Assembly (NCBI GenBank): GCA_916613615.1
Contig: OU744732.1
Span: forward strand, 56,149,727 to 56,213,726
Source: Steromphala cineraria
Taxonomy: Eukaryota > Mollusca > Gastropoda > Trochida > Trochidae
DNA: 64,000 bases
Direction of reading: 5' to 3'
Position 1 is the stretch's first letter, and the number at the start of each line of letters is the position of its first letter. Shown here piece after piece: positions 23,601 to 36,400 of the stretch. The notes below the pieces were generated by a model. It was not told the origin of the DNA and made no database searches. It saw only the letters and a list, made by a program, of their open reading frames with translations. A program made the position numbers and the translations under genes.

Positions 23601-25630
23601 TCTGGCATGATGAATATCAGGGTAATGTAGAAGTTTTCGGATCCAAATGCGTTGATTTAGCAAGATATTCTTTTCTTTCCTTTTAAAATTAACTCACATG
23701 TTGTTAATTTTTTTTCTGTGTGCTGTCTTAATCTTTTCCAGTTTGTCATTTCAGAAGTAAAGTTCGCTTCAACATTATATCATCATAAAGGTTAATTCCA
23801 GCACATAATTTTGTTCTATTGTTTTTCTTGAAAAGTTTTCCCTCTCTTTAAAAGTTGATGAGCGAATTATATTCTGTAAGCAAACAAAAAAGGAAACACA
23901 CTGACAGTTTTCAAGTGTTATCGCTTGTTATACTGTTAAGATATTTTCCAAACTCAAAGGGCAACTGAAAGGCCTCACTTAAGTTCTCTTTTAAATAATT
24001 GTGAAGAAAAGTTTCTTTGTTTTATTTTCCAAACTCAAGAAACTAAAACATTGTCATAAACGCCTTATTTTTAAATTGATTATGGACGACCTGTAAGGAA
24101 TTAAGTGATAATTACTATATGCTTGTCTTGTATTTCCAAAAGACACAAAGCACGGCATTGTAACGGTACTGCTTTATATTAGCATTGTTTTGTTTTGTCA
24201 GCCATGTATTTAATAATGTCAAATAAGCATTAGATCATGTAACTGATGCCATACAACAGTAAGGCAATACAACTGATGATGCAAAACAAATTAATGGTCA
24301 TGTTATTGATGCCAAAGAATTATGTTGTCATTTAAATTATGACATCAATCTAGATTATATAAATGCACGGAAATGTTGTCAGATTTAGAGAATGGTGTGT
24401 TTACTTCTATGATATTTTTTATCAAAGACAAATAAAATGTATAGGTCAGTCCAATCTGAATTTAACAAAGTCCCACAGGGAGGGTTCGGGTTAAAGTGCA
24501 GAATTTCCATATTCATGAACATCACTGTGTGATATATGAATCGTAACATCAAGCCGAAATATCAAAATACATTTTATTTTCCAGAAATGACTCAAATGTA
24601 AAATGGAACGTAACTCCATTTTACTAGACACATTAGTACAAAAGGTATATATTTACATTTATGCTCAATACAATTGTAACTTTAAAGAGATTGTTCATGT
24701 TAGTCTTATATGAACAGATGATTTCAAATTGAAATGACATAGATGTATATTTTTTTCGGTTAAAAACATATAGTTTGAGAAAAAAAATAATTCATGTATA
24801 CAATATTTAGAGACAAACGAACATTTCTTAATAATTCTAGATAGCTTCATCAGAGTTTTGTTCCTACTTTTCGTTTTTACCTTTTACAATATCATCATTT
24901 TGAAAAAAATCTTTGGAATATATGAATATATAGACCATCATCATTATGCATGTGGGTCGTTTCTTTTGACCAAGAAGATCTCATGGACATAAATTCATTC
25001 AATAAAAATAATATTCATCATTTACCCTTTCTTTACCTATTTATATCCCCGCCATATATTTGAGTGCAAGTGAAAGCTCATAGTAGTGTTATAGGGGATG
25101 TTGTTTATCCACTTCATCTCAAAAACCATTCAAGAGATTTAATTGAAATTGAACACATGGCTTATAAGCATACTAAGAGTGTGCATCTCATATTTTGTTT
25201 TTAAATTTTTAACGTTTTTGTGAATGGTGAATAATATTTGACATGAAAACTGAGTAGCAAAATTTCATGACTTAGACAAAAGTATAACCTTTGTTTTAGA
25301 AGCTTGTGTTTTACTTGTCTTTAAATAAGAGCACGCTGCTGAGAAGTTTTGTCCGACAATTCTTTGTCCCACATTCCTCTGTTAAGAGACACATTGCAGA
25401 AGGGAACAAGAAATGGTTCTCCTCCATGAAAAAAATATTTGTTTGACAGTTAACTTAATTGGGAGGAATGTTTAATTGTTGTGTTGTTTTTACTATCTGC
25501 TCTGAGAGGAATAACAATTATTGGTAATGTAACATCTTAATCGTTCAGTAACAGAATATGTGATCTAAGGAAATGACAAATGAGCAGACTAAAAATTATG
25601 ATCTATGTAATGCGATACATTGATTGTACT
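20661..25630. other. Upstream flank of gene A, non-coding
   Basis: 20,661-21,560 and 22,860-24,745 align with copy B; 21,600-22,850 is unique. Frames are not conserved between copies. It may hold regulatory DNA but no element stands out. Confidence 0.5.
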
Positions 25631-25992
25631 TTAAAGGGGCAGTAGAACGTTTTTTGATAATTTTAAATTTTAAATATTTAACTTATAATTGTAACTTAAT
25701 GCTAAATGTATTATATTGACAGTGTCAACAATCTCAATACACAAGCCAATCACCCATAGTCAGAGGCTAAAGTATGAGGATTCACATAAAATCCCTTGGC
25801 GGCCATTTTTTGTGAACACCTTTAATTCATTTTGTGTAACAAAAAGGAATCTCATGGCTAAACTTTACGTGATATGTTTGAATTATTACAGCTCCATTTA
25901 GTTTAAATACATTGTCTTTCAATTGGAACCATTTATTTTCATTTTCCTGACATCACCATATATTCCCCTCAAAACGTGCTACTGCCCCTTTA
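25631..25992. mobile_element. 362-bp MITE between the duplicates
   Basis: Ends TTAAAGGGGCAGTAGAACGT and, inverted, TAAAGGGGCAGTAGCACGTT; inverted repeats of about 22 bp with one mismatch. A frame inside it is not a gene. It lies in the spacer between copy A and copy B. Confidence 0.6.
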
Positions 25993-27261
25993 AGGGACCT
26001 GTAGTGATGACGAAAATGTTTCATATTGATGAATACGTGTTTGTTAATTACGAAGTTAAGTTCTGAAAACAGTTCACATTTGTCCCTTTAACCAAAAAAT
26101 CTAATAGTAATACAATCTTGATTTTGTGTTCCAAAACCCTTATATCCTGAAACTCGTATACATTAGAAACATTTGATGTACAGTATATTAAGATACGTAT
26201 TGCCATTCTCTTCTCAAAACATTTGGGAAGTCATTGATGCAGGGACCATATTCTGCCATTTTCCTAACTAGTCATTGATGAGAAGCACATGAGTTATTGA
26301 ATCATTTTTCACAAACTTGAAATTGGTTTAAATCTATTCCGCAAACTTCTCTCTTTAATTTTCTTCAATTGATTTCCCAATATTCCAAAGTAGCATATAC
26401 ATTGCCTCATATCTTTTGTCGCATTAACTTCATGTTATTTGAATTTAGACTTCTTTTCGAAAAGTTTCACAAAGGCAATTTTTTTTATATTTCTTCCGAA
26501 CGCAGGCAATATTTAAACCTTTCCACAATGAAAAGAAGAAAGTGAAAATTTAAAAAAAATTGGTTTCATATTTACTCAGTCTCACGTCTAAACGTCAAGT
26601 GGAGACCTTGTTTGGATAGAAAGTAGTACGTTTTCTTTGGGACCTGGAATCAAATCTTTGATAGGAACTTACCAAGTTGGCCAAGGTTTGATAGTTGTTC
26701 TCTTTCAATTTTGGTTGATTTGATGCATATTATGTTTATTCACTTTTCAGAAAGTGTAACTACTTGTTTAGAGAGAAACATTTATTTACAATTGTATTTT
26801 ACCATTTCATTGGTCAATTTCTGTCTTATCATATCAAATTCAACCCATTTGAATACTTTGAAAAAAACATATTCATATACTTGTTTTGACAAAGAACAAC
26901 TTCTTATTTTCTTTCTTTGACATGTAAATTGGCAGCTGGCATTTAAAATTTTAATTATTATTAATCAATTTCAATCAGAAGGTTTAAACCATGGCCATCA
27001 ATGATCATGGCCATCTCTCAAAGTCAAATATTAGTTCAACTTCTATAAGTTGTGCCTTGGTGAAATCAAGTTGCATATTTCTGGCAACCTTCCTCTCCGT
27101 CCAATCGTAGTCATGTCGTTGTCTGAGAGTAACTCTTAGCAAACCTAGCTTGGTACAGGTACATTGGTCACAAGGTTTTTCCACAATTACGTTTTTTGTA
27201 TGATTTGAAGTTTAAATGTTAGGGCTTGGATTGTGATTGCCAAAGGTATATGAAAGAAGTT

Positions 27262-27440
27262 TTTAACCTTGGCTTAACGCTGTGTTGTGTCCTTGGGTAA
27301 GGCACTTCTTCAACATTGCAATCAGTTCCACCAGCTCATGTGGCGCTTAGTAGTTGACTCGAAAGCATAATTCTTTTAGGGTAATGATATACATTGTATC
27401 GTTCTTTGGCAGTCCTGGATTGACTTCTAGGCATAATTTT
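27262..27440 (+). mobile_element. Old SINE fragment shared by both duplicates (copy B)
   Basis: Same position in copy B as the fragment at 6376-6609, with TGTGTCCTTGGGTAAGGCAC and TGGCGCTTAGTAG preserved. It is shorter through internal deletion. Confidence 0.6.
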
Positions 27441-29350
27441 TTTTTGGAAAGAGTTTATCATTATTTTAAGAGTTATATCGCTTATGGGAGACCTTGTAAT
27501 ATCTTCAGTCTGACATGATTATTTGCTGTTATATAATAACTTACATTTGTAAAGTTCAAAAGTTTTAATGCATAATTTTGACGTCAAACATTTTATTTTA
27601 CACAAACTTTTATTTTTTTAAGTTGTATGATAATTACAAAAGGCAATAAAACTAAATAATTTGTGGGTTTGCAGCTCAATAATGACTCTGAAAGTTCACT
27701 GAGTAAGAAATTTGAAAGAGATTTGAAATACTATACTTCTCTGGTTAAATGTCATTAAAACCAATAATGCAGTGAACTCAGAATAAGGAAACTTTAAAAT
27801 TTATTTATGAAAATATTTTTAACGGTAAATTAGGCAATAAGTAATCAATTTCTATGACGTTAAAGGAAAAACAAAATGCTCAATCGTTAACATGTCAGTT
27901 TTCTTTCAAGTTTTATTTACATGACTAAATGATTAAACATCCACTTTGATACTGCAACTTGTGTATTTTTGCCTCAAGGTAAACTCTCTTCTTATCTTGT
28001 TTTTATCCCCCGTATCAACGAAGTGCTAGGGTGGTACAGTGGGCACGTCCGTTCGTCCATGACAATTTGTATCCAGCTCATTGAAATTCATAATGGAAAT
28101 GGAGAAAGATGAAATCAGGTGTCATGAGTAAACATTTTGAGAATATCCATTCAAACTTTAATTTAGGGAATTTCGAGAAAAAGTGCTAAAATTGTCTGGG
28201 CGATGCTCCTCAAACAATTAACTGAAGCCGGTTCTATTTCCTACAAAATACAAAACGGGTCTCATTGGTCAATCAATGGTTAAATGGTTGGAGAAGGTTG
28301 GTGTAAACCAACTGTCAGTTTTCAAAAGTGAGAAGACGTGTTAAATTGGGCGAGAAATGCAGCAAGTTAAGAGAATAGCAAACAACATTTTGGTGTTGTT
28401 CTTTTAGTTTAATGTCGACTTGTGTGTGTGACATTTTGAGTCATAGCATGTACAAAATATGGGCGAGTTTCCTAAGCACAACAAGGTTTATGTTTCTTTT
28501 ATGAACATGATCATTCAAAACTTGAAATTAACTGCTATGTTTACTGTAATGGGGAGAGGTTTTGCAACATGGTCGACAGCTCTTCCAAATTATCCAGTTT
28601 GATAAAATTAATCTAGCCCGTAGTGCCAATCAATACATTAACTGTTATTCTAGACTTTCATTAATTGATACTTTTATTTTTAATGCTTTTGTCAATGTAA
28701 TTCAATTTCTTTAGTATCCAACTGAAGTTGATGATAAGGAGAACAAAAGGTCTATCAAAAACAAAGGTGAGCTTAACTTAATATCACTTGAGCCTATCCC
28801 TTGTAGAGAAATGCGTGTTCAGATGTAACCCCATGCATTGATACTTCTTAGAACCGTTCCTTTCACATAGCGTGTTTTGAGAAAGATGAAAACACACATA
28901 ACAAACACAAAATACAAAAAGGCCATACCTTAAAAAGGTTTATTTTTCTTTAAGCAGACACAATGATTGACAATTGATGCTTCCTTTTTCATAGTATGAA
29001 GTCAAAATGTAAGTTGTACGTAGAATTCGAGGTTAAAGGTTAAACAGCGGTATTTGACATTAATCTATTTTTCCATGTTTTTCAATACAGAATTAAGAAG
29101 TGAAAAAATGTCAATGTTTACTTCTCAATACTTCCAAAGTGACTTACATCAGAAAATATATTGATTGATTAAAAATGAAGTTAACAACATAACTGCCTTT
29201 CCATAAATTGTAACTCACAATTATTTTTATGTATCATGTGCCAAAAAATAAATGAAATGAATTACCAGTTTCTGGAAATAATTCTATATATCCACTGAAC
29301 CATGGGTGATTTGCATAACATACACACTGTTACTATCTTGACCCCATAGC

Positions 29351-29379
29351 AATATATATATATATATATATATATATAT
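29351..29379. repeat. AT dinucleotide microsatellite
   Basis: About 14 uninterrupted AT units, expanded relative to the short TATATTTATATCTATATA of copy A (8,605). Confidence 0.85.
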
Positions 29380-30349
29380 CTACATGTATATAACAAGCTG
29401 TCATCAGTTGTCATTTCAAGCACATATTGATAACAATTGAATGTAGCTACTCACAGAAATACCCAATTAATATCTGTAATTCCTACAGATAATAAATTAA
29501 ATAATTTCTTTCCAACTAGTCGACATTTCCCAAATTTAAATTATATCGCCTTTTTACAGATACAAATTTGAATAATTGCTACAAATATAGACAAATGCGA
29601 AGCCCTTTTCACTTGAATTTGTGGAAATGAAAACATAAGCATAGTAGTTTGTAACACACGTTTAGGGATGTAAACATAAGGGAAACCACATTCTCTTTTC
29701 ATTATTTTTATGAATTTTAATATCACTTAGAGTATAGATAGCAGGGGACATAAGAAACATAAATATTGTACATTTTACTGGACTGAGATTACAGCCAATG
29801 TACATACTCTAGTATCAGACACCTTACATTTTGACTTTGAATTTTAATGATACGTTTTTCTACATTTTGACATTGAATTTTAATGATACGTTTTTCTCTT
29901 CTCTAATTTTATATAATTCAGGGAATTTCACAAAAATTGTCTGAAAACGGTTTGGAAAATTATTATCAACAAATACATATATATTCAACGAATGTTTAGG
30001 AAAATTATTATCAACAAATATTTGAAATCAAATTTTGAGTGTGAAGAAACTTATCTTCCAAAAGCATTATATTTCTATTTCCTTGAGTTCTATAATCATT
30101 GTCAACGAATGTTTAGGATTTGAATTCTTGAGTTTGATTGAAATGAAAAAAGTCGTCAAAAAGCATTTTAATTCTATTTCTTTGAGTTCTATACACCATC
30201 AAGACAAGGAAGAACAATAGGGCACTTGAAGATGAAGTTAAAGTGATGTAGGAATGGCTGCAAATATGATACAACATGGTGGTTGCCTATTCTATAGATG
30301 CAATGGATATATCTAACTCCATGTGGCAGTGCAACCATCACGCATACAA

Positions 30350-30488
30350 TTATTTGATTAGACCAGCGGACCTCTGCTTCAGCTCTGTGAGGGGAATCTT
30401 GGTTAAGCCAACCCATCCGCACATATATGTCTTTGGAATGGGAATTCTGCCCTGACCTTCTAGATTACCATTGAGCACTGTGATATAT
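30350..30488 (-). CDS. Gene B exon 7, C terminus
   Basis: Residues 291-336 and the TAA stop at 30350-30352. Thirteen of 45 residues differ from gene A, including loss of the aromatic and acidic residues in the VQYRIRIP and RDWVG segments (here GQGRIPIP and CGWVG). The tail TKIPLTEL is unchanged. Confidence 0.82.
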
Positions 30489-33400
30489 CTGCAAATGAAA
30501 ACAAAAGTTCAAATGTTATGATGTGCGACATTGGAACAATGACAATTTTGATTACATTTATTAATAATCATAACTAAGAAAATTAACCATGTCAAACATG
30601 ATCACTGACAAATAATTACTTATAAAGGAAACTATTACAAATATAATTACTAACATTAAATACTACTAGGGAAAATGAAGACAATTAAGATCATTAACAA
30701 ATAATACAACGAGAGGAAACAATGACAAATATTATCATAGACACTTATCAGAGAGAAAGAGAAAACCCTGAACATTGTGGTCAGTGCCAAGTTTTACAAG
30801 GAAGAGAATTCCTAACGACTATGATCACCCACAATGACTGCTAAGAGAAGAACTTTTTTAATGGTACGATAGGATACCATGAATATAAGAATCACTTGGA
30901 CCACACAAATGAAAGGAAACTAAGAAACACTTATTATTTCTATATATCAGATCTAGTAGCATTTCAAAAACAAACAAAAGAATAAAACTACAGTTTCTTA
31001 ATTAATTTGCTTATCTATTTTCATGATTTAGAAATTTTATCTACAATTACTATATTACCTCGTCGACTTTGAGAGTACAGCAAAGATATGTTCCTCTAGA
31101 ACTGCCATTATCATGCATGATCCCCTTCGCTGAACTGTGATCTTACCATGTCTCGTCATGATGAACAAACCTCGGGTCCCACTGCACAAAACTATCCCAT
31201 CATCTGAAATAATACTTTGGTCAAAACAGTCAATTTCAATTAAAATTTTGAATAAAACGCTATCAGTATAACATCACAATTTCATAAACCAAAAATCAAT
31301 AAAAGTTGTCATTGTCATTATCTTTCGCTGTTAGAAAGGGCGTTATCTGTTCAAGAAGATTACAGAAAGGAAATTAAAGCTATTACTATTTGTGAAAACC
31401 GAACAAGTGTACCAATGAACATGTTTTATTCTAAAAAAACAATAACAAACATGCAAATGAGGAAGGCTTAAATAAAGTAAAGTATCATTTGATGGAGAAG
31501 TATCAACTGTTGCAAAAAAACATTATTTCAAAGCTACATGACCTTAGATAGCGACAATGAGAAGGTTTGAAGTTGCGATAGTAATAAAAAACCGGACATT
31601 GGAGCAAAATAATCAGTCAAACATAATTTTGGAAACTTATCAAACATTCAAAATGACAATCACGAGCTGATTCTGTTCGACGGACTAGTATCCATGTAAA
31701 CTGGACGTGTGATATGGCCTTCTAATAGAGTTTTTATTTAATTAAGGATTCAGCCATAAGGCTGAATCCTTATTGTTATTGGCGTGTTTCTTTTTTTTAT
31801 TATTCCACGATTTTTGTGAACAGGATTCAGACCAAACGGCTGATGCTATCGAAACCAAATTTCACAGGCTGATAGACCTTGTTGAGGAATGGCGACAATA
31901 AGCTTTTGGGACAATTCGGCCCATACATTAAAGGTCCAGTTCGATTCCAAAATCGAAAATTTGACATTGACTTTTTTTTCAAAATGCACTTAGAGACCTG
32001 AATTTTTTTTAAAAAGATGCGGAATGAAAAAAGCTGCAAAAAACGAAATCATGGCAAATTCGTAGGTCACGTGGTTTGGCCGCCATCTTGAATTTTCTGC
32101 ATATTTTTCAAAAGTCCGACCCCAGGCACCTTTCAGGAATCACCACTCGGCAACTGCTGATACTAGAAAGCTGAAACTTACACATGATGTAGCTGAGACA
32201 TTGGCCTATAACAAGTTTGTTTCAAAATTTAAAAAATCGAAATAGTTTTTTTTTTTTTAAATCTTCAAAGATTGCACATTTTGCAATATTCAAGGGCAGA
32301 TAACTAAAACACCAGACCATAGAATTTGATGAATTTTGCATGAGAGTTAGACATTAGCAAGGTCTTCAAGATAACAGAATAAAATCGCTCGCGAACAGTC
32401 ATTTCCGGTCAGGAGCAGAGGTCAAAGTTTGCATTTTGGAAAACGGCTGTTTTGGTGGGTATGTTTGAATACTCATTGCTAATCAACGACGTACGATAAC
32501 ACATTGCTCTATATATCACATGAAAGCCAAAAGAACATACAATCCTGGATAAATCTCATTAAAATAAGATTAAACATTTACATTGAAATTCGGAGTATTT
32601 AAATGTGGTCAATCCTACTTTCGTTTTGAATGATTATGATATATGAATGATTGAAAAATTGTAGTTCATTGGCATTTTAACACTAGGCAATGTTTTATCT
32701 ATCATCAGGCAGCACAAAGACTCTAGATCTTTAACCTGAGATGATTCATGATTGCAGCCATGATGAATTTTCTGTAAAGGCTAAACGTTGAATATCAAGT
32801 GCAATGTGGTCATTTTCATAATATATTAGTTACTGTTTACCTCTTGAGGTTTACTGTAATTTGATTGAAAATATGATATTTGCGACACATGTCGCAGCGC
32901 TCACCGTTTCTTTACTTTTTCATGCTCATTAACAAATAATACATCCAAATAAAGACATATCTCTCCTCTAAACAATGGTAGAAACAATTTTGAATTGTCT
33001 CTAATGGTTCGGATGATAGGAATGCCGCACGGTGGGGGAAAAAATATAAAAACTTTACACTGATAGATTTGATCCATTGTAATACCACCAAAGATGATGC
33101 CTCGTTGCTACAGCTATGTTAAATAGCAGTGTATGCATAAATGAGGTCTTGCCTTTAAATACCGGACTGACAACCCTTGTCATTATTGTAAGCATTCTCG
33201 CTCAAGCTTTTTTACTTAGATAATTACCTCTGTTAATGAAAATTAGCACCATACAGTGCTGAATCCGTTTGTCGTCGCTTGCGACTATATTTTATATTAA
33301 TGTTTTTTGTCTTGCCCATTTGTTAGATGAATGTGAGAGATTGTTTTATTCATATAACGAATTATGCCATTAAGGTTGGGAACAAAGCAAAATGATACAT

Positions 33401-36400
33401 GATAAAATCACGGAGTAGCCCTTCCAAATGCAATCACATTTTGTGCACACTTGCATATGTAAAGGGAATGCAGTGTAAACAAAGAGCAAAACATTCATAA
33501 TTGTGCGCATACTTGTGGCTAAAGTCGTAGAGCTTATGTTTTCGTTAGCAATTTGAAGTTTAGGTTTCAGTGTCATGGGAATATATTTAAATTAACTTTT
33601 CGACATATCATGTGGACTTCTCCCCTTTTTATGCACAGTAAGGCAGTTTTGTTTAGTAGGCCTGATTATGAAGGTAGGAGGTCCTGACAGAAAAAATACG
33701 AATACTGCATCGTGCCAGGCCCGATTATTCGAAAACTGTTTTGTACGTCTTTTGTATCTTTTGGGCCACATAAATTGAAACTATGCATACTTAGCACAAA
33801 GGCCTCAGATTAAAGCTAAGACCTGTTTTGTACAAGTTTTGTAATTTTTGGAAAATATCATAAGTTGGGCGACATAAATTGATACTATTCATACTTAGCA
33901 CATAGGCCTCAGGTTGAAGACCAAGCTTGAAAGGGTGCTTCATTTTTACAGCTGATATTTCTTTTCTTTCATCAACGTCGAACGTTCTGACTGTGTGAGT
34001 GAAGCCAATTGAGGAAGCGTAGACGATCCAACTGTTGAAATGATTAGATTAGTGCGATTATACGCTGACAGGCGAAAGATAGTACACATTTCAGTTGAAT
34101 TTATCATATGTATGATTTTCAATTACAAATATTTCAAGATTTTTATGTCGTATTCTCAAACTGGTAAGAACATAAGCTAACTTATCGTTAAAAAGTACCT
34201 TTTTGTGTTTTAATTTTTTTGTTAAAAAAATCAAATTGTATTTTATGAATTGTTTAAAAATAATTTTGAAATAACACAAATGTTCATCAACATGGAAGAC
34301 ATAATCTATGTGGAAATCTATAAATGTGACTATTTTGTAACATAATGACATAGGGGAAGTGTAAATTCTATTCTTATAATGGAGGTTGTTATCGATGCAA
34401 TAAAGCTATCTAATAAACTTGGTATCTGATTTGTCACAAAATCTTATAAAAGATGCTAATAAGGTCAAAAAACTAATTTACACAAATAATCCACGTTTGT
34501 CATGCGAGTCCTAAACTGGTCGCTCACCTCTGATAATTTTATAGGGACTTTCAGGTTTAGAGTTTTTTTACAGAATAAAAATTCGTAAACAAAATCTGTC
34601 TTGGTAAACTTTTCACGTATTCGTATTTTAGAAATAGCTTGGTTATCAAAGCATTTCAAGTTGCTTTCATCGTGTGCTTATACCAAAAAATATAGCAATA
34701 TGCAGCTAACAATATCGCCTGTGTTTCATTTTTTGTGAATAACATAGGCATAGACTGCTTTTACGTTGTCAGTTACCATTTTATCAGAACAAAATCATAT
34801 TCTCACATTATCTAGTAGCATAGTAACAAACGTTACAACCCAACTTCGCAAACAATCAGCGTTTAGTCTAAGGATACCGTAACGGAACACACTGGCGTGA
34901 TAACAATGACAATGAAGCTTTTCAAACTGTAGTTAGAGTTACTTTCCCTGTTTTAGCGACGTTGACAAGTAGTTATATAGAAAAGAACATTGTTATCAGC
35001 AATAACTAATCATATTCTAGTGATAGTACACATTATCTAGTAGCGTAGTAACAAATCCTCACTAGTCAAGGAGTCTGTTGACGAAGTTTAGGCTTCTAGG
35101 CCTTATGTTTCTGGAGAAGAGGTAAAAAATTGCACAAGGTTTACAGACAAACGAGCGGATGGACCTTACGGGCCTGATAGGCTAATAAAAAGTAAATTAT
35201 ACTGATCTTAAAAGGAAACTTTCAACTCAATTTGAAAGCTTGTAAAATGAATAAAAGTTATAAAACATATCATTATCCCAACGGTTTGCAATAATAGTCA
35301 TCACCCTGTATGTCTGTTTGTCGTTACATCCATTTGTAATCAATGCGTTTCCGGAACCGAACTCAAAAGTTATTTAACCGAGCTCAATGAAACTTGGTAT
35401 GTAGATGAATCAGCATACGTACATGTGCCTTTTGGTATCTTTATCTTATCTGTCGCGGTTTCCATGTAAAACGTAACTTAGAATTCGGATTCAAGAGCAG
35501 AAGTCAAAATGTGACATAGCCCAATGTAACATGGTATGTGGTTTAGTCAATCATATCAACTTCATCGAACTTATTTTGATTTTTTTCACCATTTTCTCCC
35601 CCCAGATTTAGATAAATCATAAACTGTTGCTTCTACTTCTGTTCTAATTAGAACAAATCCGTGAGTTCAGGCGTTTTCCCCTAGGAAAAAATATTGCACA
35701 AATTGCAAAACCTTTGCCATCATTCAGTAGCCAAAATGATGATTTTACAACTGCGTCGCTAATTGCGCAATTTACCTTGATCGCTGCCAATCATTCATCT
35801 CCCATTCTACCTAATAAACTCGGCAAATCAAAAATGATTTTTTTTGTATCTGCCTCTGTGGGGAGAGAATGGGTTACCATGGAAACAAAACTTCATTGGG
35901 GACCGGTTGAACATGTGCCCTTCTGATGACTCTTGTTTAAATTGACATTGCTCATTTATTGTTAATTGATTATAAGTATTAAAGCTTCTCTGCAAACCAT
36001 CAACAAAACACGTTTTGCAGTTGTGGTTCAAATGGATTTAAAGTGCAAAGCAAATTAAATATTGGTTTACTTTCACAAAAGATCATAATTGACAAAATGT
36101 TTACATTTTGTCCTGGTCGATTGCGCTCCATATGGCTTTCCCGTGTACCTTTCCGATAGAACGCGGTCTGGACCAGGATGGTTTCTTCAGGTAGATCCGC
36201 TTCTCCGTCATCAAGGTCAGTGAGTTCTTGTCCAGGAATGCCGTCTCTACAGTTTTAGGACCTAAATGATAATTAGAATAAACTTAAATAATAAAACTTT
36301 TGGTAATATTAGAAAGATGATAATGACGAGGATGTTGATATTAGGATTTTTAGCTCATCTGGCCTGTAAGGCCCGATGGGCTTATGGCATGGCATGGTGT

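Larger units (their letters stand above)
2960..24745. repeat. Tandem segmental duplication, copy A
   Basis: About 21.8 kb that aligns in the same order and orientation with 26,600-50,265. Matching landmarks include 2,990-3,250 with 26,610-26,850, 6,064 with 26,965, 8,791 with 29,760, all seven exons, 19,560-19,650 with 40,360-40,450, and 22,860-24,720 with 48,104-50,240. Ends are approximate because similarity fades. Segments lacking in copy B: about 3,370-6,060, 9,440-9,797, 11,230-11,830, 13,140-14,040, 17,560-18,740 and 21,600-22,850. Confidence 0.88.
25993..30349. other. Junction of the two copies and 3' flank of gene B, non-coding
   Basis: Duplication copy B starts near 26,600. Apart from the SINE fragment and the AT microsatellite, nothing can be supported. 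Short local duplications occur at 29,830-30,130 (TTTTAATGATACGTTTTTCT twice). Confidence 0.5.
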
